Part shown: piece after piece, positions 1-8,494 of the stretch
How the letters are laid out: the number at the start of each line of letters is the position of its first letter
Position numbering within the stretch: the first letter of the stretch is position 1
Origin: Sulfurospirillum sp. UBA2217
Lineage (GTDB): Bacteria; Campylobacterota; Campylobacteria; Campylobacterales; Sulfurospirillaceae
Direction of reading: 5' to 3'
Length of the DNA: 64,000 bases
NCBI GenBank assembly: GCA_002328495.1
Contig: DCUJ01000013.1
Span: 204,392 to 268,391 of the forward strand
Notes under the pieces: generated by a model
The model's database searches: none
What the model saw: the letters and a program-made list of their open reading frames with translations, nothing else
Told to the model about the DNA's origin: nothing
Made by a program: the position numbers and the translations under genes

Positions 1-580
1 GCGTTTTATACGATTCTGCCCCAGTATTCATAATAGCGGTGAGTTCCGTTGACATTGTTTTCCAAAAATCAAATGTATCATTTGAAGTAATCATATTTTG
101 AGCTTGGGTTGCAGCGTCTCGTTTACCACCTTCTTCGGTTGGATTAGCATCAACAGAAGCATTAATAACAGCCGTTCCCGTACGAACAGAAGTCACATAG
201 TCTACTTTAAATGATTTGGTTGTCAGTGCTGAAACCTTCAAAAAATTTTTATCATAGGTATAAAAAAGATCATTATCAGCAATCACTGCTTGAAAGATTT
301 CATCCAAAGAGAGATCTTTAATATTGATACCACTTAAATTTTTAGCCAGTGCTTTTTCGGCTTCCATATCTTTGAGTACAATACTAAAATCACACGTATC
401 CGCTAATTCAGAGAGCAATTCACCTGCTGTTGCTTTATTATTAGTTTTGATATTAAATGTTCTATACTCACATGTTTTCTGTGGACTTTTAGGAGCAGCA
501 CTTAGAGGCACAAAAGCCAAAGCAACTATGGCAAGCAGTACGCTAAATTTATTTGTAAGAAATTTTAAAGTTGCTATCAT
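1..580 (-). CDS. Type IV pilus / MSHA-type secretin, N-terminal part (cut by window edge)
   Basis: Outer-membrane secretin through which a type IV or MSHA-like pilus is extruded. Only the first 193 or so codons lie in the window; the gene runs off the left edge. The start is ATG at 580 with an AAGGA-type ribosome site just upstream. Residues 1-30 form a signal peptide (hydrophobic LLAIVALAFVPLSA), followed by a secretin/TonB short N-terminal-like segment (TAGELLSELADTCDFSIVL... LSLDEIFQAVI) and the start of the N-domain region. It is the last visible gene of the operon PilM/N-PilO-PilP-secretin and overlaps the PilP-like gene by 32 bases, which suggests translational coupling. The order resembles mshI-J-K-L. 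Family assignment rests on this order and the N-terminal pattern, because the diagnostic secretin pore domain is outside the window. Confidence 0.75.
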   Translation of the reverse strand, partial: MIATLKFLTNKFSVLLAIVALAFVPLSAAPKSPQKTCEYRTFNIKTNNKATAGELLSELADTCDFSIVLKDMEAEKALAKNLSGINIKDLSLDEIFQAVIADNDLFYTYDKNFLKVSALTTKSFKVDYVTSVRTGTAVINASVDANPTEEGGKRDAATQAQNMITSNDTFDFWKTMSTELTAIMNTGAESYKT

Positions 581-992
581 CTTGAGTCCTTATGTAGAGT
601 TCATTTTTTTCAAGTTCATTTTGTAGTATAACAAAGTTGCGATTTACTTTGACAAGTTTAAAATCACCAATAGTGTCTTTTTGTCGATACCAAATGCCAT
701 TTATTTTAGCTTTTTTATCAAACGTTGCTTCTAATACATAGACTATTTTTGATTCTGTAGTATTCCCATCACCAAGAATCTCACTACCTTTTGTGATAAC
801 AAATGGATTAGGTGTTTGCTCAATCATTTTACTATCTACACCAATACGCTTTTCACCAATTTTTGAAAAAATTTGGTCGTATCCTTTGACTTCACTCCCT
901 AAAGATAAAATCTCTTTTGAAAAAAGAGACATAGACGCTATAGATACAATAATAAAACATTTGAGTAGAGTTTTCAATATTTCATCCCCCAC
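549..992 (-). CDS. PilP/MshK-like pilus assembly lipoprotein-like protein
   Basis: A 147-residue exported protein with a basic then hydrophobic N-terminus (KTLLKCFIIVSIASMSLFS) that looks like a signal peptide or membrane anchor. The rest is beta-rich (VYVLEATFDKKAKINGIWYRQKDTIG), the pattern of PilP/MshK proteins that link the inner-membrane PilMNO platform to the secretin. The assigned start overlaps the upstream PilO-like gene by 19 bases, and its end overlaps the secretin gene by 32 bases. I infer the role mainly from position between PilO-like and secretin genes; sequence conservation in this family is low. It could also be called a hypothetical pilus operon protein. Confidence 0.6.
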   Translation of the reverse strand: MGDEILKTLLKCFIIVSIASMSLFSKEILSLGSEVKGYDQIFSKIGEKRIGVDSKMIEQTPNPFVITKGSEILGDGNTTESKIVYVLEATFDKKAKINGIWYRQKDTIGDFKLVKVNRNFVILQNELEKNELYIRTQDDSNFKISYK

Positions 993-1621
993 ACAGCAAT
1001 ATTAAGATGACCTTCAATATTTTTTTGACCTTCACATTTTAGTTCATAAATATCTACTACGAGTTCGCTCTCTTCAATGGCATTAATAAACTTCATTGTG
1101 TTGACAAAATTTCCACTAAAGTCAACTTTCAGATTTAGAATTTGTTCGATTTTTTGAATACTAGGTTCATTTATTTTATTTTCAATCACCTTAATTGAAA
1201 CATGATGGCTTTGTGCCAATTGTGTAATCGAATGTAAAAAATTCGCCCAGTTTTCATCATTAAATAAAAGATACGATAATTCTTTTAATTTGTTGTCAAT
1301 ATAGGCATTTGCAAAGGTTGTTTTTTCTAGTGAAAGTTTTGCATCTTCAATATCTTTTTTTACTTTTTTAATAAAAAACCCTTCATCGCCATCTTTAGAA
1401 ACAGATTTGAGATACGCATTTTCATCGTAAAGCTTTTTTTCCATTTCTTTTGAGAGTCGTGTTGTTTGCTTGAGCATTTTGTCCGTTATTGGAAAAATGT
1501 AACTGTAGGAAATAAACGCAATAAATACGAATACTATTAGAAATAGTAACGACACTTCACTGCTTTTTTTACCATGGAAAAATGCATCAATTTTATTAAA
1601 AAATGTATCAAAACTACTCAT
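974..1621 (-). CDS. PilO/MshJ-like pilus inner-membrane platform protein
   Basis: A 215-residue bitopic membrane protein: cytoplasmic N-terminus, one membrane helix at about residues 23-45 (SLLFLIVFVFIAFISYSYIF), then a coiled-coil stretch (residues about 50-110) and a ferredoxin-like C-terminal domain. This layout is that of PilO/GspM/MshJ, which dimerises with PilN in the inner membrane and aligns the pilus machine. It overlaps the upstream PilM/PilN gene by 8 bases and the downstream PilP-like gene by 19 bases, so the genes are surely one transcript. Function is inferred from topology and order rather than from catalytic motifs. Confidence 0.65.
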   Translation of the reverse strand: MSSFDTFFNKIDAFFHGKKSSEVSLLFLIVFVFIAFISYSYIFPITDKMLKQTTRLSKEMEKKLYDENAYLKSVSKDGDEGFFIKKVKKDIEDAKLSLEKTTFANAYIDNKLKELSYLLFNDENWANFLHSITQLAQSHHVSIKVIENKINEPSIQKIEQILNLKVDFSGNFVNTMKFINAIEESELVVDIYELKCEGQKNIEGHLNIAVWGMKY

Positions 1622-3140
1622 CGATTAATCCTATAGTGACTTTGCTGGTATAAAGTTTGAGTTCATCATTTTTAACAATTTTATCGGTATTAATTTTATA
1701 CTTTCGAAGTCCAGTAAGCCCTTGAATAAATTCAGTAATTTTTTTGTCACTTTGGTTACGCAAAGAAAATTCTAAAGTATTGTTTGCAAAAAAGAGTGAC
1801 TCAACTTTTGAGTGACTCTCATTTGAAAGTTGAAAAATTTCCATAAGCATACGTGCTTTCATTGGATAGGATATTTTTTTATTATAAATTTCATTCAAAA
1901 GTTTTTTTCTAAATTCAAATTTTGTTGTTTCTGCAGTTGCTAGCGCATCTACTTTTTCTTTCTCCGTCTTTAAGACAGCAAGTTGATTTCGAATGTCAGA
2001 TGTCTTCTTAAATAATACATTATATTCACTAGTTTGCTGCGATAACACAATGCTCAAATAGGTATCGTGCCCCACTTGATAGAGGGGAAATGCCAATCCA
2101 ATCATAATACTTAACCCTATGACGCCTAAAAGTTTTCCAGCCGGTCTTTGTTTTAAGGGAGGAGGTCTTTTATAAATTGAAAAATTTAGACTATCATCTT
2201 GATTCTCAAGGTATATTTGCGCACTAAGCATCATTAAAATATGAATTTGATCAATATACCATTCTCTAGAATTGATAGCAATGCTGAAATTAAACTCATA
2301 CGATTCTAAACCCAAATAACTTTTTCCATATTCTTCAATGCCTGAAAAAGTACCTATTTCGGAACCAATATAAATTTTATCAATAGTGTCTACGTTGTAA
2401 GATCGTTTTGCAAAGACTAAGACATCGTTGACATACAAAAAGATTTCACCAAAAAGTTGCATCAAATTTTGTTGATAGCTTACTTTTGTTGTTTTCAGTC
2501 CTTCATTAGTCAATAGTTTATAGAAATCTTCTTCATCAATTCTTTCGCCAATAAGTTCACAAAATTTTTCATTAATTTCTTTAAGCGAATAATGCAATGA
2601 TTTTGAATAGATGTATTCGCCACCTTTATAAATAGCTAAAAATGCATCTGATTTTTGGAAATAAACAAAACAATGCGTTCCCTCAGGCTCAATAAAATTT
2701 TTTTTATAAAGCGCTTTGATGAGAAAAGGTGCTGTCGTTACATAATCAATATAATGTGTTTTTTCTTTAATGGGTAAAAGTTTTGCATTAACAAGACTGA
2801 CATCAATAATAAAAACATTGAATGTTCTGTTTTTTGAATCTTTTGAATCAGTTTCAAGGTAGCTTATGGCGTATTCAATAGATGAATCAAGCGCTAGTTC
2901 ATCGTAAACTTTAATTTCAATAGCATCTTTTAGATCACTATCAGGAATATTTCGACTGATATCTATCGTTGAAGTCGTGATGTCACGGGTTTGAATATAA
3001 GAAACAAAAAAAGAATCTTTTGGAGTTTTATCAATATTAGTCAGTTTAATTTCATTTTTAGCATAAGAATAAGCATTAAGCGTATTAGGATCTATGGATA
3101 CAATATCTAAAATTGTCCGCTTAGTTTCAGGTTGAATCAT
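1614..3140 (-). CDS. PilM/PilN fusion (MshI-like) pilus biogenesis protein
   Basis: About 508 residues. The first 330 residues look like an actin-fold PilM domain (cytoplasmic). A membrane helix follows (LLGVIGLSIMIGLAFPLYQV), then a coiled coil and a small PilN-like periplasmic domain. Fusion of PilM and PilN in one chain is the arrangement of MSHA MshI. I chose ATG at 3140 because AAGGGG sits 7 bases upstream. A TTG at 3158 would add six residues without a ribosome site. It is the first visible gene of the PilMNOPQ-like operon; a gap of about 70 bases separates it from era. Confidence 0.65.
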   Translation of the reverse strand: MIQPETKRTILDIVSIDPNTLNAYSYAKNEIKLTNIDKTPKDSFFVSYIQTRDITTSTIDISRNIPDSDLKDAIEIKVYDELALDSSIEYAISYLETDSKDSKNRTFNVFIIDVSLVNAKLLPIKEKTHYIDYVTTAPFLIKALYKKNFIEPEGTHCFVYFQKSDAFLAIYKGGEYIYSKSLHYSLKEINEKFCELIGERIDEEDFYKLLTNEGLKTTKVSYQQNLMQLFGEIFLYVNDVLVFAKRSYNVDTIDKIYIGSEIGTFSGIEEYGKSYLGLESYEFNFSIAINSREWYIDQIHILMMLSAQIYLENQDDSLNFSIYKRPPPLKQRPAGKLLGVIGLSIMIGLAFPLYQVGHDTYLSIVLSQQTSEYNVLFKKTSDIRNQLAVLKTEKEKVDALATAETTKFEFRKKLLNEIYNKKISYPMKARMLMEIFQLSNESHSKVESLFFANNTLEFSLRNQSDKKITEFIQGLTGLRKYKINTDKIVKNDELKLYTSKVTIGLIDE

Positions 3141-3207
3141 ATGCATGCCCCTTGCCAAATATTTGTGAGACTTTACTATTGTAATTGGCGATTATACCAT
3201 ATTTTCT

Positions 3208-4098
3208 TTAATCTATGATGTAACCTATTTTTTTTAATTCATCTTTATCTTGACTCCACCCTTGCTTGACAATCACGATAAGCTTTAAAAAAACTTTCTT
3301 CCCAGAAAGAGATTCGATGAGTTTTCGAGCATTCAAGCCAATACGCTTGATAGTCTGCCCTTCTTTACCAATCAAAATTCCTTTTTGGCTTTTTTTATCA
3401 ACAATAATGGTAGCATAAATATTATCAATTATGTCCAATTCTTCTACCTTTTCGATAATGACATCCGTAAAATAAGGAATTTCATCACTCGTATTTTCAA
3501 AAATTGCTTCACGGATTAATTCTTTATAAATATCTCGTGAGCGTTCTGTTGTTAGGATTTCAGGGTCATATAAATAAGGATGTTCAGGTATATGCTTAGA
3601 AATAGCTTCTAAAAGATAACTTTGTGACCCCCCTTTTTTGATAGAAACAGGGATAAGGGCAACAAATTTATCCTGAAAGGCTTGGTATTCTGTTATTTTA
3701 TCAAATAATACGCTTTGTGATACGGTATCGGTTTTTGTAAGCACTACCATATGCGGAGTATTCTTTGTATTGAGTGCTAAAAAATTACGGTAATGCTCAA
3801 TTTTATCACTTACGGGCGTTAAAAATAAAATCAAATCGCAATCACCCATTGCTTTCATGGCTTCTTCAAGCATAAACTGATTTAAAAGACGTTCTTGTTC
3901 ATGAATACCTGGAGTATCGATGAAAATGATTTGCGCATTTTCGTGCATTGCAATGATATTAAGGCGCTTGCGTGTGGCATTGGCTTTATGCGAAACGAGG
4001 GCAAGCTTTTCACCAACAAGCCAATTTAAAAGTGAGCTTTTTCCAGCATTGGGTCGCCCGATAACTGCAACATAACCCGCCTTTGTTTTTTCATTCAT
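3208..4098 (-). CDS. era: GTPase Era
   Basis: Ras-like GTPase needed for 16S rRNA 3'-end maturation and 30S assembly; binds the rRNA 3' end through a KH domain. Visible motifs are the P-loop GRPNAGKSSLLN (residues 15-26), G3 DTPGIHE (61-67), G4 TKTD (in place of NKxD) near residue 121, and the C-terminal KH motif ILIGKEGQTIKRIG (about 240-253). Length 296 is normal for Era. It lies 12 bases downstream of hslU on the same strand. The order hslV-hslU-era matches what I recall from Campylobacter. Confidence 0.97.
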   Translation of the reverse strand: MNEKTKAGYVAVIGRPNAGKSSLLNWLVGEKLALVSHKANATRKRLNIIAMHENAQIIFIDTPGIHEQERLLNQFMLEEAMKAMGDCDLILFLTPVSDKIEHYRNFLALNTKNTPHMVVLTKTDTVSQSVLFDKITEYQAFQDKFVALIPVSIKKGGSQSYLLEAISKHIPEHPYLYDPEILTTERSRDIYKELIREAIFENTSDEIPYFTDVIIEKVEELDIIDNIYATIIVDKKSQKGILIGKEGQTIKRIGLNARKLIESLSGKKVFLKLIVIVKQGWSQDKDELKKIGYIID

Positions 4099-4110
4099 CT
4101 GTATGCTTCT

Positions 4111-5436
4111 TTATAAAATATAACGGCTACTATCTTCATTCTCGACGATAGCATCCAATTTTTCATGGACAAGGGTTGCGCTTACATGTAAGCATTCGCC
4201 ACTGTGTTCATCGGCTGTAAAACTAATATCTTCTAATACTTTTTCAATAATGGTATGCAATCTTCGTGCCCCAATATCTTCTGTTTTTTCATTGGTAATC
4301 TGTGCAATTTTTGCAATGGAGCGAATCGCTTCATCTTCAAACACAAGCTCAACGCCTTCGGTTTTCAGTAAAGCTTGATACTGACGTAAAAGAGAGTTTT
4401 TGGGTTGTGTTAAAATTTGATACAACACCTCTTCTGTTAAAGAACTCAGCTCCACACGAAGGGGAAAACGTCCTTGAAGTTCGGGTATTAAATCACTAGG
4501 TTTGCTTAAGTGAAAGGCACCAGCTGAAATAAACAAGATATGGTCGGTTTTAATACTTCCATATTTTGTATTGACATCACTGCCCTCCACGATGGGAAGT
4601 AAATCTCGCTGCACACCTTCTTTGCTTGGATCACTTCGGTGTGACATGGAAGAGCTGACTGCAATTTTATCAATTTCATCGATAAAGATAATTCCACCAT
4701 TTTGCGCTCGCTCTCTAGCCTCACTCTTTACCGCTTCCATATCCAAAAGTTTTTCGCTAGCTTCGCTTTTGAGTGCCTCTTTGGCATCTTTGACTGTCAT
4801 CTCTTTTTTAATAGGGGTTTGACCTGAACTTAAAATCTTAATAAAAGATTCTTGAACTTTTATCATCTCAGGAGGCAAGGAAGAATCTCCTAAATCTGAA
4901 TTTCCTTGAGAGATTTCTATCTCAATTTTAAGCTCATCAAGCTCTCCATCTAAGAGTTTTTGACGCATCTTTTCAAAGCTTTTTTCATAATCACTTTTTT
5001 TCTCATCACTTACACCTTTGGGTAAAGGCGGGAGCAATTTTTCAATAATGGTTTTTTCTACATGTAAGGCAATGTCGGCTTGATTTTTCTCTTTATGTTC
5101 GGATTTAACAAGGTTGATAGATGCCATCATAAGATCACGCACCATAGATTCAACATCACGTCCGACAAAGCCAACTTCGGTGTATTTACTTGCTTCAACT
5201 TTTACAAAAGGGAGTGAAAGCATTTTTGCCATACGTCTTGCTATTTCTGTTTTACCCACCCCCGTTGAACCAATCATTAAAATATTTTTTGGCATCACTT
5301 CATCACGCATATCACCTTCAAGTTTGAGTCTGCGATAACGGTTCCGAAGGGCAATTGCGATGGCTTTTTTAGCATTAAATTGTCCAATAATGTATTCATC
5401 CAAATAGGAAACAGTTTGTTTAGGTGTTAAATTCAT
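4111..5436 (-). CDS. hslU: HslU (ClpY) ATPase subunit of HslUV protease
   Basis: AAA+ unfoldase that feeds substrates to the HslV peptidase. Walker A is GSTGVGKTE (about residues 56-64), the pore region and I-domain insertion lie in the middle (residues about 110-240), Walker B is IIFIDEIDK (about 250-258), and sensor motifs such as ELQGRFPLRVEL follow. It ends in SSRYIL, the conserved C-terminal tail that docks into HslV. Its start overlaps the end of hslV by 4 bases (ATGA-type coupling), consistent with stoichiometric production of the two subunits. An exact TTACATGTAA lies inside the gene at 4182-4191. Confidence 0.97.
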   Translation of the reverse strand: MNLTPKQTVSYLDEYIIGQFNAKKAIAIALRNRYRRLKLEGDMRDEVMPKNILMIGSTGVGKTEIARRMAKMLSLPFVKVEASKYTEVGFVGRDVESMVRDLMMASINLVKSEHKEKNQADIALHVEKTIIEKLLPPLPKGVSDEKKSDYEKSFEKMRQKLLDGELDELKIEIEISQGNSDLGDSSLPPEMIKVQESFIKILSSGQTPIKKEMTVKDAKEALKSEASEKLLDMEAVKSEARERAQNGGIIFIDEIDKIAVSSSMSHRSDPSKEGVQRDLLPIVEGSDVNTKYGSIKTDHILFISAGAFHLSKPSDLIPELQGRFPLRVELSSLTEEVLYQILTQPKNSLLRQYQALLKTEGVELVFEDEAIRSIAKIAQITNEKTEDIGARRLHTIIEKVLEDISFTADEHSGECLHVSATLVHEKLDAIVENEDSSRYIL

Positions 5437-5978
5437 AGTAGGTGACTTTCTAGAACAAAGGTTTTAATGTGATCATTGGTATAAATACACAACTCACTGG
5501 CAATTTTTAGGCTCTCTTTGACCAAGGTTTCTTCATCCATTTTGGCGTGCCTATCAAGCGCACGAGCTGCTGAAATAGCGTAGTTTCCACCACTTCCAAT
5601 GGCTGCAATTTTTCCATCTTCGGGTTCAACCACATCCCCATTCCCACTCAAGATAAAAATGTGCTCACAATTTAAAACAATCATCATCGCTTCTAAACGA
5701 CGAAGCATTTTATCCTTGCGCCACTCCTTGGAAAACTCAATCACAGATTTGTACAAGTCACCTTTTTTTTGCTCTAAAATACTTTCAAACATATCAAAAA
5801 GATTGAAAGCATCGGCGGTACTCCCTGCAAAACCAGCTAAAATTTTGCCATTATAGAGTTTTCGAATTTTAGTCGCATTGTTTTTTAAAACGGTATTTCC
5901 AAAGGTTACTTGTCCATCACCGCCAATAACCGCTTTTTTCTCCCCACGACATGCAAGAATGGTGGTTGCTTCAAACAT
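5433..5978 (-). CDS. hslV: HslV (ClpQ) peptidase subunit of HslUV protease
   Basis: Threonine peptidase of the two-ring HslUV proteasome-like complex in the cytoplasm. The N-terminus is MFEATTIL, so a four-residue propeptide precedes the presumed catalytic threonine. This form is found in Helicobacter and relatives, whereas E. coli starts MTT. GGDGQVTFGN and AGSTADAF are conserved family motifs, and GSGGNYA lies in the C-terminal third. Length 181 is typical. It overlaps hslU by 4 bases and follows rplI by 5 bases, so rplI-hslV-hslU-era read as one transcript. Confidence 0.96.
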   Translation of the reverse strand: MFEATTILACRGEKKAVIGGDGQVTFGNTVLKNNATKIRKLYNGKILAGFAGSTADAFNLFDMFESILEQKKGDLYKSVIEFSKEWRKDKMLRRLEAMMIVLNCEHIFILSGNGDVVEPEDGKIAAIGSGGNYAISAARALDRHAKMDEETLVKESLKIASELCIYTNDHIKTFVLESHLL

Positions 5979-5983
5979 TGGTG

Positions 5984-6430
5984 TTACTCGCCTAAAATAA
6001 TGAGCACTAACTTAGCATGAATGCCGTGTCCGAGCTTGATACTAATATCAAAATTACCTGTCGTTTTGATAGGATGTTCAATCTCAACGGTTTTTTTATC
6101 GATTTCAATACCATATTGATCTTTGAGTTCGTGTGCTATTTCTTCTTTAGTGACAGCACCAAATAAACTTCCATTGGCACCCAACTTTCGCTTGAGTGTC
6201 AATTTTAATTCTGCTAATTTTTGTTCAATGGCTTTTAAATTAGCAAGTTCTTCCGCTTCTGCAGCTACTTTTTTACGTTGGTCAGATTCGTATTTACGTA
6301 AGACTTCGTTGGTTGCTAAAAGTGCAAAGCCTTTTCCAATGAGAAAATTTTGACCGTAGCCATCCTTGACTTCTTTGAGTTCACCTTTTTTTCCTAAATC
6401 TTTAACGTCTTTAATCAATAATACTTTCAT
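5984..6430 (-). CDS. rplI: Ribosomal protein bL9
   Basis: Large-subunit ribosomal protein L9 that binds 23S rRNA near the L1 stalk base. The signature VLLIKDVKDLGKKGELKEV leads the N-terminal domain (residues 3-21), a long lysine/alanine/glutamate-rich connecting helix follows (about 45-75), and the C-terminal domain includes KLGANGSLFGAVT. Length 148 is the usual size. The start codon is preceded by AAGGAT that directly abuts a TTACATGTAA palindrome lying in the end of the upstream rhodanese gene. Confidence 0.97.
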   Translation of the reverse strand: MKVLLIKDVKDLGKKGELKEVKDGYGQNFLIGKGFALLATNEVLRKYESDQRKKVAAEAEELANLKAIEQKLAELKLTLKRKLGANGSLFGAVTKEEIAHELKDQYGIEIDKKTVEIEHPIKTTGNFDISIKLGHGIHAKLVLIILGE

Positions 6431-6433
6431 GAT

Positions 6434-6847
6434 TTATCCTTTACATGTAATGTTGAGTGGCAATGGTGCATTTTTAAGTTTTTCACCCTTAAAATCCACA
6501 ATACCTCTTCCTAAATGAGCTATTTTACTAAAACCCATACGTTTTAAAATGTGCAACATTTGCGCCGTACGGTTGCCAGTACGACAATAGAAAATTAAGA
6601 AATTACTTTTACGTTTTTGCAACGCTTCCATACAGGTATGAATCGTGGATGTTGGCAAAAGAAGGTCACATCCTTTAATACTTAATTGTGTGTACTCGAA
6701 CATTTCACGAATATCAATGAGTGTAAAATCTATCGTTCCTTTATCGCGACATTCCAGTAGATATTTGAGTTCTGCTGCACTTATATCGCTATTTTGAAGA
6801 ACGTTATGCACCAATTCCATCATCTCATTATCACCTTTGTTTTCCAT
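6434..6847 (-). CDS. Rhodanese-like domain protein
   Basis: Single-domain sulfurtransferase-like protein of about 137 residues. The active-site loop CRTGNRT (cysteine at about residue 88) fits a rhodanese that can carry a persulfide, and IDIREMFEY is the conserved preceding motif. The natural sulfur acceptor is unknown. It lies 8 bases after argG and 3 bases before rplI on the same strand. The start is uncertain: an internal ATG at 6823 has a better ribosome site (AAAGGTGAT), which would give 129 residues. The stop region contains the TTACATGTAA at 6441-6450. Confidence 0.85.
   Translation of the reverse strand: MENKGDNEMMELVHNVLQNSDISAAELKYLLECRDKGTIDFTLIDIREMFEYTQLSIKGCDLLLPTSTIHTCMEALQKRKSNFLIFYCRTGNRTAQMLHILKRMGFSKIAHLGRGIVDFKGEKLKNAPLPLNITCKG
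6441..6450. repeat. TTACATGTAA palindrome abutting rplI ribosome site
   Basis: Exact copy of the 10-base palindrome that recurs through the core. On the minus strand it runs directly into AGGAT, the rplI ribosome binding site, 10 bases before the ATG. It also lies in the last codons of the rhodanese gene. Confidence 0.8.
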
Positions 6848-6855
6848 CTCATTGC

Positions 6856-8085
6856 TTACTTGTATTCGTGTTTTTTTCTATTTTTACCGCTAATAATAAA
6901 GCGTAAGGCGTTCAGCTTAATAAAACCTTCCGCATCTTTTTGGTTGTACACTTCATCTTCTTCAAACGTACAGAATGCTTCATTGAAAAGATTATTGGTT
7001 TTAGAATCTCTTCCAATCACAGAAACATTACCTTTGTATAGTTTGAGTTTAACCGTACCGTTGACGCTTTCTTGCGATTTATCAATGGCTGCTTGCATCA
7101 TTTCACGCTCTGGTGAGAACCAAAAACCGTTGTAAATTGTTTTGGCGTAGCGTGGCATAATCTCATCTTTAAAGTGTGCCGCTTCACGATCCAGTGTAAT
7201 GCTCTCAATCGCACGGTGAGCACGAAGCATAATCGTACCACCTGGCGTTTCATAACAGCCTCTACTTTTCATACCCACAAAACGGTTTTCAACGATGTCC
7301 GTACGACCAATACCATGTTTACAACCCAGTTCATTGAGGTGTGTCAGCATAGTTGCTGGGCTTAATTTCACACCGTTTAGTGCTACAGGGTCACCTTTTT
7401 CATAGGTTATTTCAATGACTTCAGCTTGGTCAGGTGCATTTTCAGGGCTTACCGTCCAACGCCACATGTCGTCTTCTGGCTCTGCCGCTGGATTTTCAAG
7501 CACAAGTCCCTCGTAGGAAATATGAAGGAGGTTCGCATCCATAGAGTAGGGTGATTTACCTGGCTTTTTCTCGATGCTGATACCATTTTTCTCTGCATAC
7601 GCAAGAAGCTTTTCACGAGAGTTCAAATCCCATTCACGCCACGGAGCGATAATCACCAAATCAGAATTCATGCTAAGGTAACCCATCTCAAAGCGTACTT
7701 GGTCATTGCCTTTACCCGTTGCACCATGACTCACGCCATCGGCTCCTACCATTGCAGCAATCTGGGCTTGACGTTTTGCAATTAACGGACGTGCAATAGA
7801 AGTTCCAAGCAAGTATTCACCCTCATAAATAGCATTGGCTCTAAACATAGGAAATACATAATCACGTACAAATTCTTCTTTTAAATCTTCAATAAAAATA
7901 TTTTCTGGCTTTATGCCCAAAGAGATCGCTTTTTTGCGTGCAGGCTCTAGCTCTTCACCTTGACCGATGTCAGCTGTAAAGGTAACCACTTCACATTTAT
8001 ACTCATCTTGGAGCCATTTTAAAATGATACTTGTATCTAATCCGCCAGAATATGCTAAAACAACTTTTTTAACACTTTTTTTCAT
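6856..8085 (-). CDS. argG: Argininosuccinate synthase
   Basis: Joins citrulline and aspartate with ATP to give argininosuccinate, the penultimate step of arginine synthesis. The PP-loop AYSGGLDTS is at residues 11-19, the family motif GATGKGNDQVRFE at about 122-134, and the substrate region PGKSPYSMDANLLH in the middle. Length 409 is normal. The ribosome site GAGG lies upstream of ATG at 8085. It is divergent from the S4/trpD operon across a 160-base intergenic region that holds one TTACATGTAA. The order rplI-argG-(divergent)-S4 protein is conserved in Campylobacter as far as I recall. Confidence 0.97.
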   Translation of the reverse strand: MKKSVKKVVLAYSGGLDTSIILKWLQDEYKCEVVTFTADIGQGEELEPARKKAISLGIKPENIFIEDLKEEFVRDYVFPMFRANAIYEGEYLLGTSIARPLIAKRQAQIAAMVGADGVSHGATGKGNDQVRFEMGYLSMNSDLVIIAPWREWDLNSREKLLAYAEKNGISIEKKPGKSPYSMDANLLHISYEGLVLENPAAEPEDDMWRWTVSPENAPDQAEVIEITYEKGDPVALNGVKLSPATMLTHLNELGCKHGIGRTDIVENRFVGMKSRGCYETPGGTIMLRAHRAIESITLDREAAHFKDEIMPRYAKTIYNGFWFSPEREMMQAAIDKSQESVNGTVKLKLYKGNVSVIGRDSKTNNLFNEAFCTFEEDEVYNQKDAEGFIKLNALRFIISGKNRKKHEYK

Positions 8086-8167
8086 TGCTTTTTCCTCGTG
8101 TAAATGTATAAAATACCGTGATAGTAGCGAAACTTTGTAAAAACTTTGCTTATAGGTTAGGGACTCT

Positions 8168-8177
8168 TTACATGTAA
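8168..8177. repeat. TTACATGTAA palindrome in argG/S4 divergent region
   Basis: Exact copy of the recurring palindrome, about 70 bases upstream of the S4 gene and 82 bases upstream of argG. It lies where promoters for both divergent units are expected. Confidence 0.75.
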
Positions 8178-8245
8178 AACTAAAAAAGCTAATTTAAATA
8201 ATGTTTTGATAAAATGAAGCACAAATCATACCAAAGAGCATTTTT

Positions 8246-8494
8246 ATGAGAGTGGATAAATTTTTAAACAGTGTTAATATCACCAAGCGTCGAGCGGTAT
8301 CGGAAGATATGTGCAAAAATGGCGTTATCTCTGTTAATGGCAGTGTCGCCAAGCCTGCTAAAGATGTTAAAGTGGGTGATATAATTACGGTGACCTATTT
8401 GGAACGTGTGATTAAGTATGAAGTTTTGCAGATACCAGAGACAAAAACCATACCGAAAACAAAACAAGATGACTACATAAGGGAAGTAAAATGA
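8246..8494 (+). CDS. S4 domain RNA-binding protein (RqcP/Hsp15-like)
   Basis: An 82-residue protein that is almost entirely an S4 RNA-binding domain: MRVDKFLNSVNITKRRAVSE at the N-terminus and the loop NGSVAKPAKDVKVGDIITV (residues 31-49). Such stand-alone S4 proteins include Hsp15 and RqcP/YabO, which act on stalled 50S subunits. I cannot tell which role applies here. Its stop overlaps the trpD start by 4 bases, so it is first in an operon S4-trpD-tsaE-lptB-rpoN. Confidence 0.85.
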   Translation: MRVDKFLNSVNITKRRAVSEDMCKNGVISVNGSVAKPAKDVKVGDIITVTYLERVIKYEVLQIPETKTIPKTKQDDYIREVK